Origin: Candidatus Sulfuritelmatomonas gaucii
GTDB taxonomy: Bacteria; Acidobacteriota; Terriglobia; Terriglobales; Acidobacteriaceae
Assembly (NCBI GenBank): GCA_900290245.1
Contig: OKRB01000078.1
Location: 30,817-94,816, forward strand
Direction: 5' to 3'
Length of the DNA: 64,000 nt
Under the pieces are notes generated by a model. The model had not been told where the DNA came from and searched no databases. It saw only the letters and a program-made list of their open reading frames with translations. The translations under genes were made by a program, and so were the position numbers. This document shows positions 35,568-44,467 of this stretch, in pieces. Position 1 is the stretch's first letter, and each line of letters starts with the position of its first letter.

Positions 35568-35754
35568 ACTCACTTGTCCGACGTCCGCAATCTCTGGAGC
35601 CAAGCCCGGTCAAGGTGAATAGCCGGAAGCGGAATCCCAAATGAGTGATCCCTGACTGCTGGTCCCTGCCGCCTTGCCCCTGTTTTTTCAACTCCCCGTA
35701 ACATTCGACGTGGAGAATGAATGCGGCAGGAACTCAAAAAAGAGGGAGCTTATT

Positions 35755-36753
35755 GTGAAAAAGTCTTTGCTTGTCATCGCGTTGTTCGTGTGGGCCTTCA
35801 GCGATGCTCACGCTCAACAGATCACCGCTGCGGGCGCCACGTTCCCATATCCCATCTACTCCAAGTGGTTCAATGAATACGGCGCCGCGCACCCCGGCGT
35901 TGAGATCAACTATCAATCGATCGGATCGGGCGGCGGCATCAAGCAGGTTTGTTCGGGCGTCGTTGATTTCGGCGCTTCAGACATGCCGATGACCGACGAT
36001 CTGCTCAAGTCCTGCGGCGTCAAGCTGATTCACATTCCCACCGTACTGGGCGCGGTTGTACCCATCTACAACGTTCAGGGCGTCAGCGACCTTCGCTTCA
36101 GCCCTGACACCCTGGCCAACATCTACCTCGCCAAGATCACCAACTGGAACGACCCGGCCATCGCGAAAGACAACCCTGGTGTCCATCTGCCGGACCAGAA
36201 GATCATCGTGGTACACCGCTCCGACGGCAGCGGAACCACGTTCATCTTTACGGACTATCTCAGCAAAGTGAGCTCTGAATGGAAGAGCGGCCCCGGTAGC
36301 GGCACGTCGATCAATTGGCCAACTGGGGTGGGCGGCAAGGGCAACGAGAACGTGGCGTCGTCAGTGCGCCAGTATCCGGGCGCAATCGGCTACGTCGAGC
36401 TGATTTACGCTCTGCAAAACCATATCAACTTCGGCGCGCTGCGCAACGCCGCGGGCAATTGGGTCAAGGGATCGATCGATGGCGTGACGGCCGCAGCGGC
36501 TACAGCCAAAATACCTCCCGACTATCGCGTCTCCATCACAAATGCGCCGGGACCCGAGGCCTACCCCATCTCGAGCTTCACTTATCTGCTTATTCCCACA
36601 CAGCCGAAGAATGCGGCGAACGAGAAGATGATCAAGGACATGCTGAGCTGGTGCATCAAGTCAGGCGAGAGTGAAACTTCGGCTCTCTCCTACGCGCCGC
36701 TTCCAGAAAACCTGGCGCAAAAAGTGCTGCAAACCGTCTACTCCCTGCCGTAA
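35755..36753 (+). CDS. pstS: Periplasmic phosphate-binding protein
   Basis: 332 residues from GTG 35755 with an AGAGGGAG site six bases upstream. Signal peptide ends at DAHAQ. Phosphate-site motifs of PstS are present: ITAAGATFPYPIY, SIGSGGGIKQ, DFGASDMPM, and VHRSDGSGTTFIF. It captures phosphate for the PstCAB ABC transporter. The genes pstC, pstA, pstB and phoU are not in the window; the next gene is an acyl-CoA ligase. A PhoB/PhoR-type pair lies 4 kb upstream. It is followed by a strong hairpin, so it is transcribed alone. Confidence 0.92.
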   Translation: MKKSLLVIALFVWAFSDAHAQQITAAGATFPYPIYSKWFNEYGAAHPGVEINYQSIGSGGGIKQVCSGVVDFGASDMPMTDDLLKSCGVKLIHIPTVLGAVVPIYNVQGVSDLRFSPDTLANIYLAKITNWNDPAIAKDNPGVHLPDQKIIVVHRSDGSGTTFIFTDYLSKVSSEWKSGPGSGTSINWPTGVGGKGNENVASSVRQYPGAIGYVELIYALQNHINFGALRNAAGNWVKGSIDGVTAAAATAKIPPDYRVSITNAPGPEAYPISSFTYLLIPTQPKNAANEKMIKDMLSWCIKSGESETSALSYAPLPENLAQKVLQTVYSLP

Positions 36754-36759
36754 CGCTGT

Positions 36760-36791
36760 GCGAGGAGCCCGGCGCCCGCTGGGCTCCTCGC
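36760..36791 (+). terminator. Strong hairpin after pstS
   Basis: GCGAGGAGCCC at 36760-36770 pairs perfectly with GGGCTCCTCGC at 36781-36791 around a 10-nt loop, starting six bases after the pstS stop. The 11-bp GC-rich stem lacks a T-run. It likely ends or stabilizes the pstS transcript. Confidence 0.55.
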
Positions 36792-37019
36792 GCACTGCCG
36801 TGCTTCTCGTTCGAATTTGCCAACCCTTCGACGCCCATCTACAAGCTGCCCAACGCACCTGACCACCTGACGCAATCCCTCGAGAACATTGCGCAACAGA
36901 CGCGGTGTGCACTGGAGTGCTGATGGCGGTTCACTGCGATTTGTTTGCTGGCGCCTGTTGTTTGGTACACTCTCCAAGGCCCGGGTGATAGGATAGTCCC
37001 CGATTCCATTGACATCGCA

Positions 37020-38822
37020 ATGACAGCTGTTTCTCCGATCTCGACGGTCAATGACCTTTTCTTTCGCATTGCCGCGGCAGGCAATCCGCGTGCTGCCCTG
37101 TGGCAAAATGCTTCCGACGAATGGCACCCCATCTCTTCCGACCAGATGTATCAGCGCGTGAGGGCCCTTGGGAGCGCGTTTTTACACATGGGGGCGAAGA
37201 AAGGCGACCGCATCGCGCTGATCAGTGAAAATCGCTGGGAATGGGCGGTGACCGACTTTGCGGTGTTAGCCATTGGCTCGGCCGATGTGCCCATTTATCC
37301 CACGCTGACTGCCGAACAGCTGGCCGAGCTGGTGCGCGACGCGGGTTGCCGTATTGCTGTTGTTTCCTCACGGATGCAGTCCGACAAGCTCAACTCGGTC
37401 CGCGGGCAGACGCAGTTGGAACACATCATCATGATGGATTCACCTGCAGCCGACGGCGCCATAGCCATGAGCGCGCTGCTGGCCGGCGCCGACGAGCGCG
37501 GATCGGAGCGCGACCCGGTCTTCGATGCGGTCGCGCACTCCGTAGACCCGCGTGATCTGGCCACACTGATTTACACCTCTGGGACGACCGGGGAACCGAA
37601 GGGTGTCGCTCTCACCCACGGCAACATAGCCGCCAACCAGAACCTGGCCGCGATGGACTTTGGTTTCGGTTCCAGCGACGCGTGCATCTCCTTTCTGCCG
37701 CTCTCACATGTCACGGCGCGAGCCCTCGATTACGTGATGTTCAACTCTGGCGCACAGGTCGCGTACTGCTCGCAATTCGACCGGCTGCCGCAAGCCATGC
37801 GGGAGGTGCGGCCGACCGTCATCGTCGGCGTGCCGCGGGTTTTTGAAAAGATCCGCCAGGCGGTGGAACAAAAGGCTGGTCTGTCACCCGTCAAAAGGCG
37901 GATGCTGGAATGGGCCATTCGCCACGGCGCGAAACATGCCGATACGGTCTATGACGGCAGCGGGCCCAATGCGCTCTTGTGGAAGCTGGCAAACAAGCTC
38001 GTCTACTCCAAGGTCCGTGAGGCCTTTGGCGGCCGTGTGCGCATTTTCGTTTCCGGCGGCGCGCCGCTGGGCATCGACACCGCGCGCTGGTTTGCCTCGG
38101 CGGGCATCGCGCTTTGGGAAGGATACGGCCTGACAGAAACCTCGCCGGTGATCTCTCTCAACACTCCCAAGCAGCACCGGATGGGTTCGGCGGGGATGCC
38201 GCTGAGCAATGTGGAGCTGAAGCTCGCAGAGGATGGCGAATTGCTGGTTCGCGGGCCTTCAGTCTTCCACGGCTACTGGCACAAGCCCGCGGCCACGGCT
38301 GAATGCCTCGACAGCCACGGATGGTTCAGGACCGGCGACATTGCCCATATTGACGCGGACGGATTTCTCTACATCACGGATCGGAAAAAAGAACTGCTGA
38401 AAACCTCGGGCGGGAAGCTTGTGGCGCCGCAGCCGATCGAGAACAAGCTCAAGAACAACCTGCTTGTTGCAAATGCCGCATTGGTGGGCGACCGGCACAA
38501 GTTCATCTCGGCGCTGATTGTGCCCAACTTCACCGCGCTGGAAGAGTGGGCCGGGCATCACGGTGTGCAGGCGCGATCGCGAACCGAGTTGGTGGCCGAC
38601 GCGCGAGTGATCGCGCTTTACGCCGAGGCGATCCGCGAAGCGAATATCGGGCTGGCGAACTTTGAGACCGTCAAGCGCTTCCGCATCGTAGCCGAAGAGT
38701 GGACGCAGGACTCGGGTGAGCTGACACCTTCAATGAAGATCAAGCGGCGTGTCCTCAACGCGAGATATGAGAAGGTGATCGCCGAACTTTACGCCGACGA
38801 AGCCACCGCCCGCGGTGAATAG
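37020..38822 (+). CDS. Long-chain fatty-acid-CoA ligase (AMP-forming)
   Basis: 600 residues from ATG 37020, where the typical N-terminus (TVNDLFFRIAAAGNP) begins; the frame is open further upstream to 36945 without supporting motifs. Adenylate-forming motifs: IYTSGTTGEPKGVALTHGN (A3), GYGLTETSPVIS (A5), and TGDIAHIDADGFLYITDRKK (A7/A8), with the acyl-transfer Lys region near the C-terminus. It activates fatty acids to acyl-CoA at the membrane, feeding beta-oxidation, whose dehydrogenases reduce the EtfBA encoded at 9-11 kb. Its 3' end overlaps the next convergent gene by 68 bp. Confidence 0.9.
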   Translation: MTAVSPISTVNDLFFRIAAAGNPRAALWQNASDEWHPISSDQMYQRVRALGSAFLHMGAKKGDRIALISENRWEWAVTDFAVLAIGSADVPIYPTLTAEQLAELVRDAGCRIAVVSSRMQSDKLNSVRGQTQLEHIIMMDSPAADGAIAMSALLAGADERGSERDPVFDAVAHSVDPRDLATLIYTSGTTGEPKGVALTHGNIAANQNLAAMDFGFGSSDACISFLPLSHVTARALDYVMFNSGAQVAYCSQFDRLPQAMREVRPTVIVGVPRVFEKIRQAVEQKAGLSPVKRRMLEWAIRHGAKHADTVYDGSGPNALLWKLANKLVYSKVREAFGGRVRIFVSGGAPLGIDTARWFASAGIALWEGYGLTETSPVISLNTPKQHRMGSAGMPLSNVELKLAEDGELLVRGPSVFHGYWHKPAATAECLDSHGWFRTGDIAHIDADGFLYITDRKKELLKTSGGKLVAPQPIENKLKNNLLVANAALVGDRHKFISALIVPNFTALEEWAGHHGVQARSRTELVADARVIALYAEAIREANIGLANFETVKRFRIVAEEWTQDSGELTPSMKIKRRVLNARYEKVIAELYADEATARGE

Positions 38823-39411
38823 GCGAGCCAGGGCGACCGATAGCACGACGATCGATCACGTGCTTGCCCCACATGCGCTGGAGTGCGCGAAAGAACGGCG
38901 CGCCCCATGCTCCGACTGCAAGCAGCGCTCCGAAGATCACCACGGCGTCAATGCTGAGACGGCCCTCATGCGTCCAGTAGGCGTCGGGCTCCATGCTGAG
39001 CCATAGCGCAAACTCGTCGAGCGTAAGCGCCGCGCCCACGCCGTAAAACACTGCCATGAGCCGGCCAAAAAAAATGGATGTCGGCGAATTCGACCACCCC
39101 AGATCGAGGAGCCAGCCATATCCCACCAGCAGCAGAATCAAGATGCCCCAAACGAGGTGATGAATATGGACACCGCGCACCACGACCCATTGCAGATGTC
39201 CCAGGTGATTCACGATGCGGTGAACAAGAATCCGCACGCCCACAAAAGTGATGAGAAACGAAACCGAAGCAATAAACATCCGTTGCCGGGGACGGTCGGG
39301 AATTGTGGCGCGGATGAGATAGCCCAGCCGCGTCAACTCCAGCAAGACGAGGAGTACAGCGACGACGAGGCCGATAAACAGGAGCAGATAGAGTGCGCCG
39401 ATTCCGGGCAT
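38755..39411 (-). CDS. Polytopic membrane protein of unknown function
   Basis: 218 residues with about five or six transmembrane helices. A histidine-rich motif, RGVHIHHLVWG, lies at the start of one helix and could bind metal or heme, and a conserved-looking ALTLDEFALWL follows. The C-terminal tail is strongly basic (RRAIGRPGSPIHRGRWLRRR). No family was recognized with confidence. It starts opposite pfkA, sharing a 256-bp region with a G-rich repeat. The last 68 bases overlap the acyl-CoA ligase gene tail to tail. Confidence 0.65.
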   Translation of the reverse strand: MPGIGALYLLLFIGLVVAVLLVLLELTRLGYLIRATIPDRPRQRMFIASVSFLITFVGVRILVHRIVNHLGHLQWVVVRGVHIHHLVWGILILLLVGYGWLLDLGWSNSPTSIFFGRLMAVFYGVGAALTLDEFALWLSMEPDAYWTHEGRLSIDAVVIFGALLAVGAWGAPFFRALQRMWGKHVIDRRAIGRPGSPIHRGRWLRRRKVRRSPSHISR

Positions 39412-39435
39412 ACCTTATTGAATCATTTAAGAGCA

Positions 39436-39473
39436 GGGATTAGGGACAAGGGATTGGGGAGCAGGGACTAGGG
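39436..39473 (+). repeat. G-rich repeat with G-quadruplex potential
   Basis: Six runs of three or four G (39436-39438, 39443-39445, 39450-39452, 39456-39459, 39464-39466, 39471-39473) are separated by loops of three to four bases, an exact fit to the intramolecular G-quadruplex pattern. It lies between the divergent membrane-protein gene and pfkA, just downstream of the former's start and 67 bp before the pfkA -35 box. A shorter relative with the same AGCAGGGA unit occurs after secG near 45867. Confidence 0.6.
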
Positions 39474-39539
39474 ACCAGAGAGGAGTCTCTGATCCCCGAC
39501 CCCGAAACCTGATCCCTGTATTCTCCATCACGATTACCG

Positions 39540-39567
39540 TTGACAGGGGCGCGATACACTGTTTAAG
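39540..39567 (+). promoter_or_regulatory. Sigma70-type promoter for pfkA
   Basis: A consensus -35 TTGACA at 39540-39545 and a -10 TTTAAG at 39562-39567 (four of six) are 16 bp apart, about 100 bp before the pfkA start. The leader between them and the gene carries the GAGGAG ribosome site at 39654-39659. Confidence 0.55.
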
Positions 39568-39667
39568 GCGTTGAGGCCGGGGATTGTCCCCATTTCCGGC
39601 GGGGATTTGATGCGCGAGGTTCAGCCCGGTTCAATAAGCCGCGGCGACATTTCGAGGAGATTCCACG

Positions 39668-40702
39668 ATGCGAATTGCTTTATTGACCGGTGGCGGCGAC
39701 TGCCCCGGATTGAATGCAGTGATTTATGCAGCCGTCAGAAAAGGGATCAACCGTTACGGAGACGAGTTCATCGGTTTTCTCAACGGCTGGCGCGGAGTGT
39801 TGGATAACAACTTCATTCCGCTCACACTGGAGAATATCGATGGCATCCAGTTGAGAGGCGGCACGATCCTGCACTCCTCGCGCACCAACGTGAAGAAGAT
39901 TCCCGGCGGCATCGACAAAGTACAGGAAGTTCTGAAGAGCAGCAAGGTCGACGCTCTGATTGCACTGGGCGGCGACGACACGCAGTCGGTGACCCAGTTT
40001 CTTTGCGAGAACGGCGTAAAGGGCGTTGGCGTTCCCAAGACCATCGACAACGATATTAATGGCACCGACGCCACATTCGGGTACGACACTGCCGTTTCCA
40101 TCGCCACCGAAGCCGTCGATCGCATCCACACCACGGCCGACTCGCACAATCGCGTGATCGTAATTGAAGTGATGGGCCGCGACGCAGGCTGGATCGCCTA
40201 CGCGTCAGGGATTGCCGGCGGCGCGCACGTCGTTCTTGTGCCCGAGAAGCCGATCGATATCGACCACGTATGCGCGCTGCTGAAATACAACTACGACCAC
40301 GGCAAGCATCACGGCGTCGTCGTGGTTGCCGAGGGCTGTCATCTTCCTGATGTGGGCCAGGTGATGGGCTCGCAGCAGGTAGACTCGTTCGGTCACGTGC
40401 GCCTGTCAGGCATCGGTGAAGCGCTTGCCGACTTGATCGAGAAGAAGACGGGATTCGAAACGCGGTCGGTGAACCTGGGTCACACACAGCGCGGAGGCGT
40501 TCCCACGGCCTACGATCGGCTGCTGGCCCAGCGCTACGGACTGCATGCGATCGACATGGTGCACCAGCAAAAATGGGGCCGCATTGCAGTCCTGCACGGC
40601 ACTGACATTACCGACATCCCGATCAAAGAAGCCATCTCCACCAACCGCAAGCTTGATCAGCGCTTTTTCGATGTGATCTCGGATCTTGAAGCGAAGGTAT
40701 AG
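39668..40702 (+). CDS. pfkA: 6-Phosphofructokinase with pyrophosphate-type active site
   Basis: 344 residues, start ATG 39668 behind GAGGAG. Motifs of phosphofructokinase: LTGGGDCPGLNAVI at the N-terminus, catalytic TIDND at 125-129, and MGRDAGWIA. The two positions that set the phosphoryl donor are Asp104 (GGDDT, 101-105) and Lys124 (PKTIDND). In the family Gly104/Gly124 goes with ATP and Asp104/Lys124 with pyrophosphate. The enzyme is therefore predicted to be a PPi-dependent (group III-like) phosphofructokinase, reversible and usable in both glycolysis and gluconeogenesis. Usual annotation as ATP-dependent should be treated with care. A terminator follows directly. Confidence 0.9.
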   Translation: MRIALLTGGGDCPGLNAVIYAAVRKGINRYGDEFIGFLNGWRGVLDNNFIPLTLENIDGIQLRGGTILHSSRTNVKKIPGGIDKVQEVLKSSKVDALIALGGDDTQSVTQFLCENGVKGVGVPKTIDNDINGTDATFGYDTAVSIATEAVDRIHTTADSHNRVIVIEVMGRDAGWIAYASGIAGGAHVVLVPEKPIDIDHVCALLKYNYDHGKHHGVVVVAEGCHLPDVGQVMGSQQVDSFGHVRLSGIGEALADLIEKKTGFETRSVNLGHTQRGGVPTAYDRLLAQRYGLHAIDMVHQQKWGRIAVLHGTDITDIPIKEAISTNRKLDQRFFDVISDLEAKV

Positions 40703-40726
40703 AGCGATCTTGCTTCACGGCGCACG

Positions 40727-40757
40727 AAAGCCATCCTCTTTCTGGGGATGGCTTTTT
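40727..40757 (+). terminator. Rho-independent terminator after pfkA
   Basis: A 10-bp stem, AAAGCCATCC at 40727-40736 with GGATGGCTTT at 40746-40755, 9-nt loop, ending in five T (40753-40757), 25 bp after the pfkA stop. This is a textbook intrinsic terminator. Confidence 0.85.
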
Positions 40758-40783
40758 GCTGTCGACATAGTATGAGGATCTCG

Positions 40784-41242
40784 ATGCGCTACCGCCTGTA
40801 CCAATCCGCCGACTTCGCTGCGCTCTACGCCGTGGAGGAGCTTTGCTTCGCGCCGCCCTACCGCTTCAGTCGCGCCTACATGCGGCGACTTGTGCGGAGC
40901 GCAAATTGCTCAACCTGGATCGCGGAAGAGGGCGGAGAACTGATTGGGTTCGCAATTGTCGAATGGGGGCAGGGAGCGGAGGAGAATAGTGCGTACATCC
41001 AGACGATTGAAGTAACTCCGTCGCAGCGTGGCCTCGGCATCGGCGGCGAGCTGTTGCGGCGGGTCGAAGATTCCGCGGTAGCTGCAGGCGCAGGCGCGAT
41101 CTGGTTGCATGTCGACGCGGAAAACTCCGCCGCTATCCGCCTTTATGAGAGTCGCGGATATGTGCGTCAGCGCAGGGAAGAGCATTACTACGCACGGTAC
41201 CGCGCTGCGTTTGTCTACGGGAAATCACTGACGAGTTGTTGA
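40784..41242 (+). CDS. GNAT acetyltransferase (RimI-like)
   Basis: 152 residues from ATG 40784, preceded by GAGGA inside the leader; an in-frame ATG at 40772 is an alternative. GNAT motif A is clear (IEVTPSQRGLGIGGELLRRV, the acetyl-CoA pyrophosphate loop) and motif B follows (LHVDAENSAAIRLYESRGYV). The layout matches RimI-type N-terminal protein acetyltransferases and small-molecule relatives. It lies just past the pfkA terminator and probably has its own promoter. The substrate is unknown. Confidence 0.85.
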   Translation: MRYRLYQSADFAALYAVEELCFAPPYRFSRAYMRRLVRSANCSTWIAEEGGELIGFAIVEWGQGAEENSAYIQTIEVTPSQRGLGIGGELLRRVEDSAVAAGAGAIWLHVDAENSAAIRLYESRGYVRQRREEHYYARYRAAFVYGKSLTSC

Positions 41243-41259
41243 GTCGAATTGAGCGCGCA

Positions 41260-42930
41260 TTACTGCGCGCTGCTATCCGCGCTTTTGATGAACGCTGCTA
41301 CGCGGTCGTGGAGTAGTTTGCGGCATTCGTCGCGCACGTACGCCATGTGGCCCGATTCGTACCAGTCATATTCGATGTTCTTGGTCAGCGACTGCGGGAT
41401 GGGTAGATGCTTCTCTTCGTATTCCGCGGCAAAGAAGGGCGTGGCCATGTCGTAGTAGCCATCATTCACCATAACCTTCAAGCGCGGATTCGTCTTCATT
41501 GCCTGGGCCAGGTCTGCGCTCACGTTGAGCCCGCCCGCGCTCGTGAAGGTGCGGCCGCCGCCATGCGACATATCCCAGCGCGCGCCTTCAAACAATGCGC
41601 TGGGTATGTAGGTCTCACCCGCTCCGTACTTCAGGTCCTGCCGCAGATACAGATTCACCAGCGAAAAGTAGGCCGACGAAATTGCCGCACTTTGCGGATC
41701 GTACTCTGAACCCTCACTCAACGGGTCGAGCGTGGGACCAAGAAAACGCGTGTCGTATCGGCCAGTCGTCAGATCCGCGTCGTCGGCAAATGTTTTCTCG
41801 AACTCGCCGCCGTTCACGCGCAGGTTGGCCTTGATGAGGTAAGCGATCGGCAGCCCGGTATACTCGTGCAGCTTCTCCGCCACCTGCTGTTTTTCCGCAT
41901 CGCTCAAATCAGTTCCTTTAGCCAACGCGTGCATATACTCGCCCATGGCGAAGTCCTCAACTTCTTTCAGGAAGGGCTCCAGCGCCGCCGGTTGAGTGGG
42001 GAGCTTCTTGTGGTACCAGGCCGTCGCCGCGTAGGTGGGCAGCGCAAGCTCAAAGGGCAGATCCACGCCGGGCCGTCCACCGCCCACGCCAATCCCGACG
42101 GGAAAGTTGAAGATCTCCCCCAGCAGCATCACGCCGTTCAGGTCGATGTTTTTCTCGTTTTCCAGCAGGTTCGCCAGCACCGCCGAGCGTGTTGTCCCAT
42201 AGCTCTCGCCGAAAAGAAACTTCGGGGAATTCCAGCGGTTGTACTTCGTCACGAACCGCGCGATGAACCGCGCGAATGCCCCCGCGTCCTGGTCCACGCC
42301 CCAGAAAGCCTTTCCGGCATCCTTGCCGGTAAGCTGGCCAAAACCTGTTCCCGGCATGTCGATAAAAACTTCATCGCTCACGTCGAGCAGGCAGTCAGCA
42401 TTATCAACCAGCTTGTACGGGGCCGCGGGCAGATGGGTATCGCCGGCGGTTTCTACGTACTTCGGACCCAGCGAGCCCATGTGCAGCCACATGGTCGAGC
42501 TGCCCGGACCGCCGTTGTAGAAGAACGTGATGGGCCGGTCCTCAGCTTTGGCGCCGGTCTTGAAATACGCCACGTAAAACATGTGCGCCAGCGGTTGCGC
42601 TTCGGCCGGATCTTTGGGCGCCGAGAGCGCAAGCTGCGAGCCGGGCTGCGGTTTTCCATCCGGGCCAAGCTGCGCATCTTCTGTGTCGGTGGCGCCCACG
42701 GTGATGATGCCGGCAATCGCGGTGTAATCGACGTGCTGCCCACCGGCAGTGATTGAACCCTGCGTGGTGGAGTCGGCTGGTGGTGCGGGCTCGGCCGCTT
42801 TCGTGTTCTTTTCGGTGGTCCCGGCTTCCGATTTAGTTGGAGACTTGTCCTCCTGCGCGCTGGCCGCGACGGCAACACCCAGCAAGGCAGCGGCAACCAG
42901 GACAACCAAGCGAACGTAAAGGGATTTCAT
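41260..42930 (-). CDS. Secreted S10-family serine carboxypeptidase
   Basis: 556 residues with a signal peptide (VLVAAALLGVAVAASAQ) and a Lys/Thr/Pro-rich linker. The S10 oxyanion motif NGGPGSS, the nucleophile in GESYGTTR, the Asp in VNDGYYDMATPF and the His in YESGHMAYV make up the catalytic machinery of carboxypeptidase Y-type enzymes. They remove C-terminal residues from peptides at acid pH, which suits an acidophilic or soil habitat. It is 145 bp downstream of the M19 dipeptidase gene on the same strand. Together they could finish peptides begun by endopeptidases such as the M13 enzyme. Confidence 0.92.
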   Translation of the reverse strand: MKSLYVRLVVLVAAALLGVAVAASAQEDKSPTKSEAGTTEKNTKAAEPAPPADSTTQGSITAGGQHVDYTAIAGIITVGATDTEDAQLGPDGKPQPGSQLALSAPKDPAEAQPLAHMFYVAYFKTGAKAEDRPITFFYNGGPGSSTMWLHMGSLGPKYVETAGDTHLPAAPYKLVDNADCLLDVSDEVFIDMPGTGFGQLTGKDAGKAFWGVDQDAGAFARFIARFVTKYNRWNSPKFLFGESYGTTRSAVLANLLENEKNIDLNGVMLLGEIFNFPVGIGVGGGRPGVDLPFELALPTYAATAWYHKKLPTQPAALEPFLKEVEDFAMGEYMHALAKGTDLSDAEKQQVAEKLHEYTGLPIAYLIKANLRVNGGEFEKTFADDADLTTGRYDTRFLGPTLDPLSEGSEYDPQSAAISSAYFSLVNLYLRQDLKYGAGETYIPSALFEGARWDMSHGGGRTFTSAGGLNVSADLAQAMKTNPRLKVMVNDGYYDMATPFFAAEYEEKHLPIPQSLTKNIEYDWYESGHMAYVRDECRKLLHDRVAAFIKSADSSAQ

Positions 42931-43075
42931 CGCATTCTCCGGATAGGGAATTGAGGAATCGCTAGTATACGGTGGATCTCCCGGGTTCAGATCATCAATC
43001 CAAACCTTGCGTCTCCTCCGTCTGACACTTGTCTCTGGTCACTGACCTCTGAAACTGAGCTCAGATCGCTTTTCA

Positions 43076-44422
43076 TTACTCCGGCTGTTTCTCAAACGGC
43101 TGTTTCACCGTGATCCTCGGCCGATTTTCCGCCTGAAGCTGTTTTGAAACCGCCTCGACCTCGCGAAAGACGCGCAGCAGGTTGCCGCCGAGAATCTTCC
43201 GGCAATCCTCAGGCGAATAGCCGCGAGCCATGAGCCCCGCAGTAATTTTAGGCAAGTCGGAAGGCGAGTTGAGCCCCTCGGGAAGCTGGCCCTGGATTCC
43301 GTCAAAATCCGATCCCAGGCCGACGTGGTCCACTCCGGCCACCTTTGCGATGTGGTCGATCTGGTCAATGAGTTCCGATAACGGCGGCCGTGGAATTTTG
43401 TCCGCATACGCACGCTGGAGCTTGTCAATCGCAGTTTGCAGCGCGGCACGCCCTTCCGCTGTCTGATCGCTTCCGTCTGCCGCCGCTTTTGCCTTTAGCT
43501 CTGCAGTTGCCTTGTCCGCCTTCAGCGCCATGGCCTTTTGCGCATCGCGATATTCCTGCGAAACGAATCCTGAATAAAAGTTCACCTGCACCACGCCACC
43601 CTTCGAGTCAGGCCCGCCGGCGTTGGCAATGGCGCGCAGCATGTCGTCGGTCATGTTGCGTGGCGCATCACAAAGAGCGCGTGCTCCCGAGTGCGAGGCA
43701 ATGACCGGCGCGCGCGAGATGACGAGCGTCCGGTAGAAGGTCTTGTCGGAGACATGCGAAACGTCAATCATCATTCCCAGCCGGTTCATCTCATAGACCA
43801 CGTCTTTGCCGAACTCGGTCAAACCCTCCTTAGTGTGCGGCACATTCGGGTCGTCGAAGTCGCCGGAGCTGTCGGCCCATCCATTCGAATTACTCCAGGT
43901 GAGCGTCATATAACGCACGCCCAGCGCGTAGTACTGCCGCAACAGCCCGAGGGAATCCTCGATGGAATGACCGCCCTCAATGCCCATCAACGCGGCGAGC
44001 TTATGATCGCGATGCGCCCGCTCGATTTCCTCGGGAGAAGTGGCCGGCTCCATCTGATCCGGGTGCTTCGCAACCTGTTGCTTCACAGCGTCGATCAATT
44101 CGAGCGTGCGGCGCGCGTACTGGCCCTTGTAGACGAGGGGATCGACCCAGATCGAGAAGAACTCCGCGCCCAGGTTTCCCTGGCGCGCCGTCTCCAGGTT
44201 GAAGTCGCCGCCGTTGAGCGGGTCGCCTAAATCAAAGTGGTCGTCGAGAAAGCGCTGCGGTGTATCGGCATGCGTATCGATAATCAGCGCCGAGCGGTGG
44301 ACTTCAGCAGGCGTGGGCGTTTTGGACTTAGCCATAGGTCGAGAGGTGGTGGGTGAGTTCTGGCCCAGGATAAGGGCAGGAACGGATGCAAGAAGAATTG
44401 TCGTCAGGAATCGGATGCGCAT
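43076..44422 (-). CDS. Secreted M19 membrane-dipeptidase-like enzyme
   Basis: 448 residues with an N-terminal signal peptide. Zinc ligands of the M19 renal-dipeptidase family are visible: HAD in DTHADTPQRF, the bridging Glu in GIEGGHSIED, and the His residues in DVSHVSDKTF and ASHSGARAL; the Asp in VGLGSDFDG completes the site. An insertion of Lys/Ala-rich helix (about residues 290-330) is longer than in the human enzyme. It hydrolyses dipeptides, including those with D-residues, in the periplasm or outside. It is divergent from paiB across a 165-bp region with a palindrome. Confidence 0.92.
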   Translation of the reverse strand: MRIRFLTTILLASVPALILGQNSPTTSRPMAKSKTPTPAEVHRSALIIDTHADTPQRFLDDHFDLGDPLNGGDFNLETARQGNLGAEFFSIWVDPLVYKGQYARRTLELIDAVKQQVAKHPDQMEPATSPEEIERAHRDHKLAALMGIEGGHSIEDSLGLLRQYYALGVRYMTLTWSNSNGWADSSGDFDDPNVPHTKEGLTEFGKDVVYEMNRLGMMIDVSHVSDKTFYRTLVISRAPVIASHSGARALCDAPRNMTDDMLRAIANAGGPDSKGGVVQVNFYSGFVSQEYRDAQKAMALKADKATAELKAKAAADGSDQTAEGRAALQTAIDKLQRAYADKIPRPPLSELIDQIDHIAKVAGVDHVGLGSDFDGIQGQLPEGLNSPSDLPKITAGLMARGYSPEDCRKILGGNLLRVFREVEAVSKQLQAENRPRITVKQPFEKQPE

Positions 44423-44467
44423 GGACTTGGCATGAGTCTATACCACGGTGGCGCACGCTGTGGCGCG

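Noticed and set aside
35568..35754. Pho box upstream of pstS
   Set aside because: No convincing pair of CTGTCAT-like direct repeats at the right spacing could be read.
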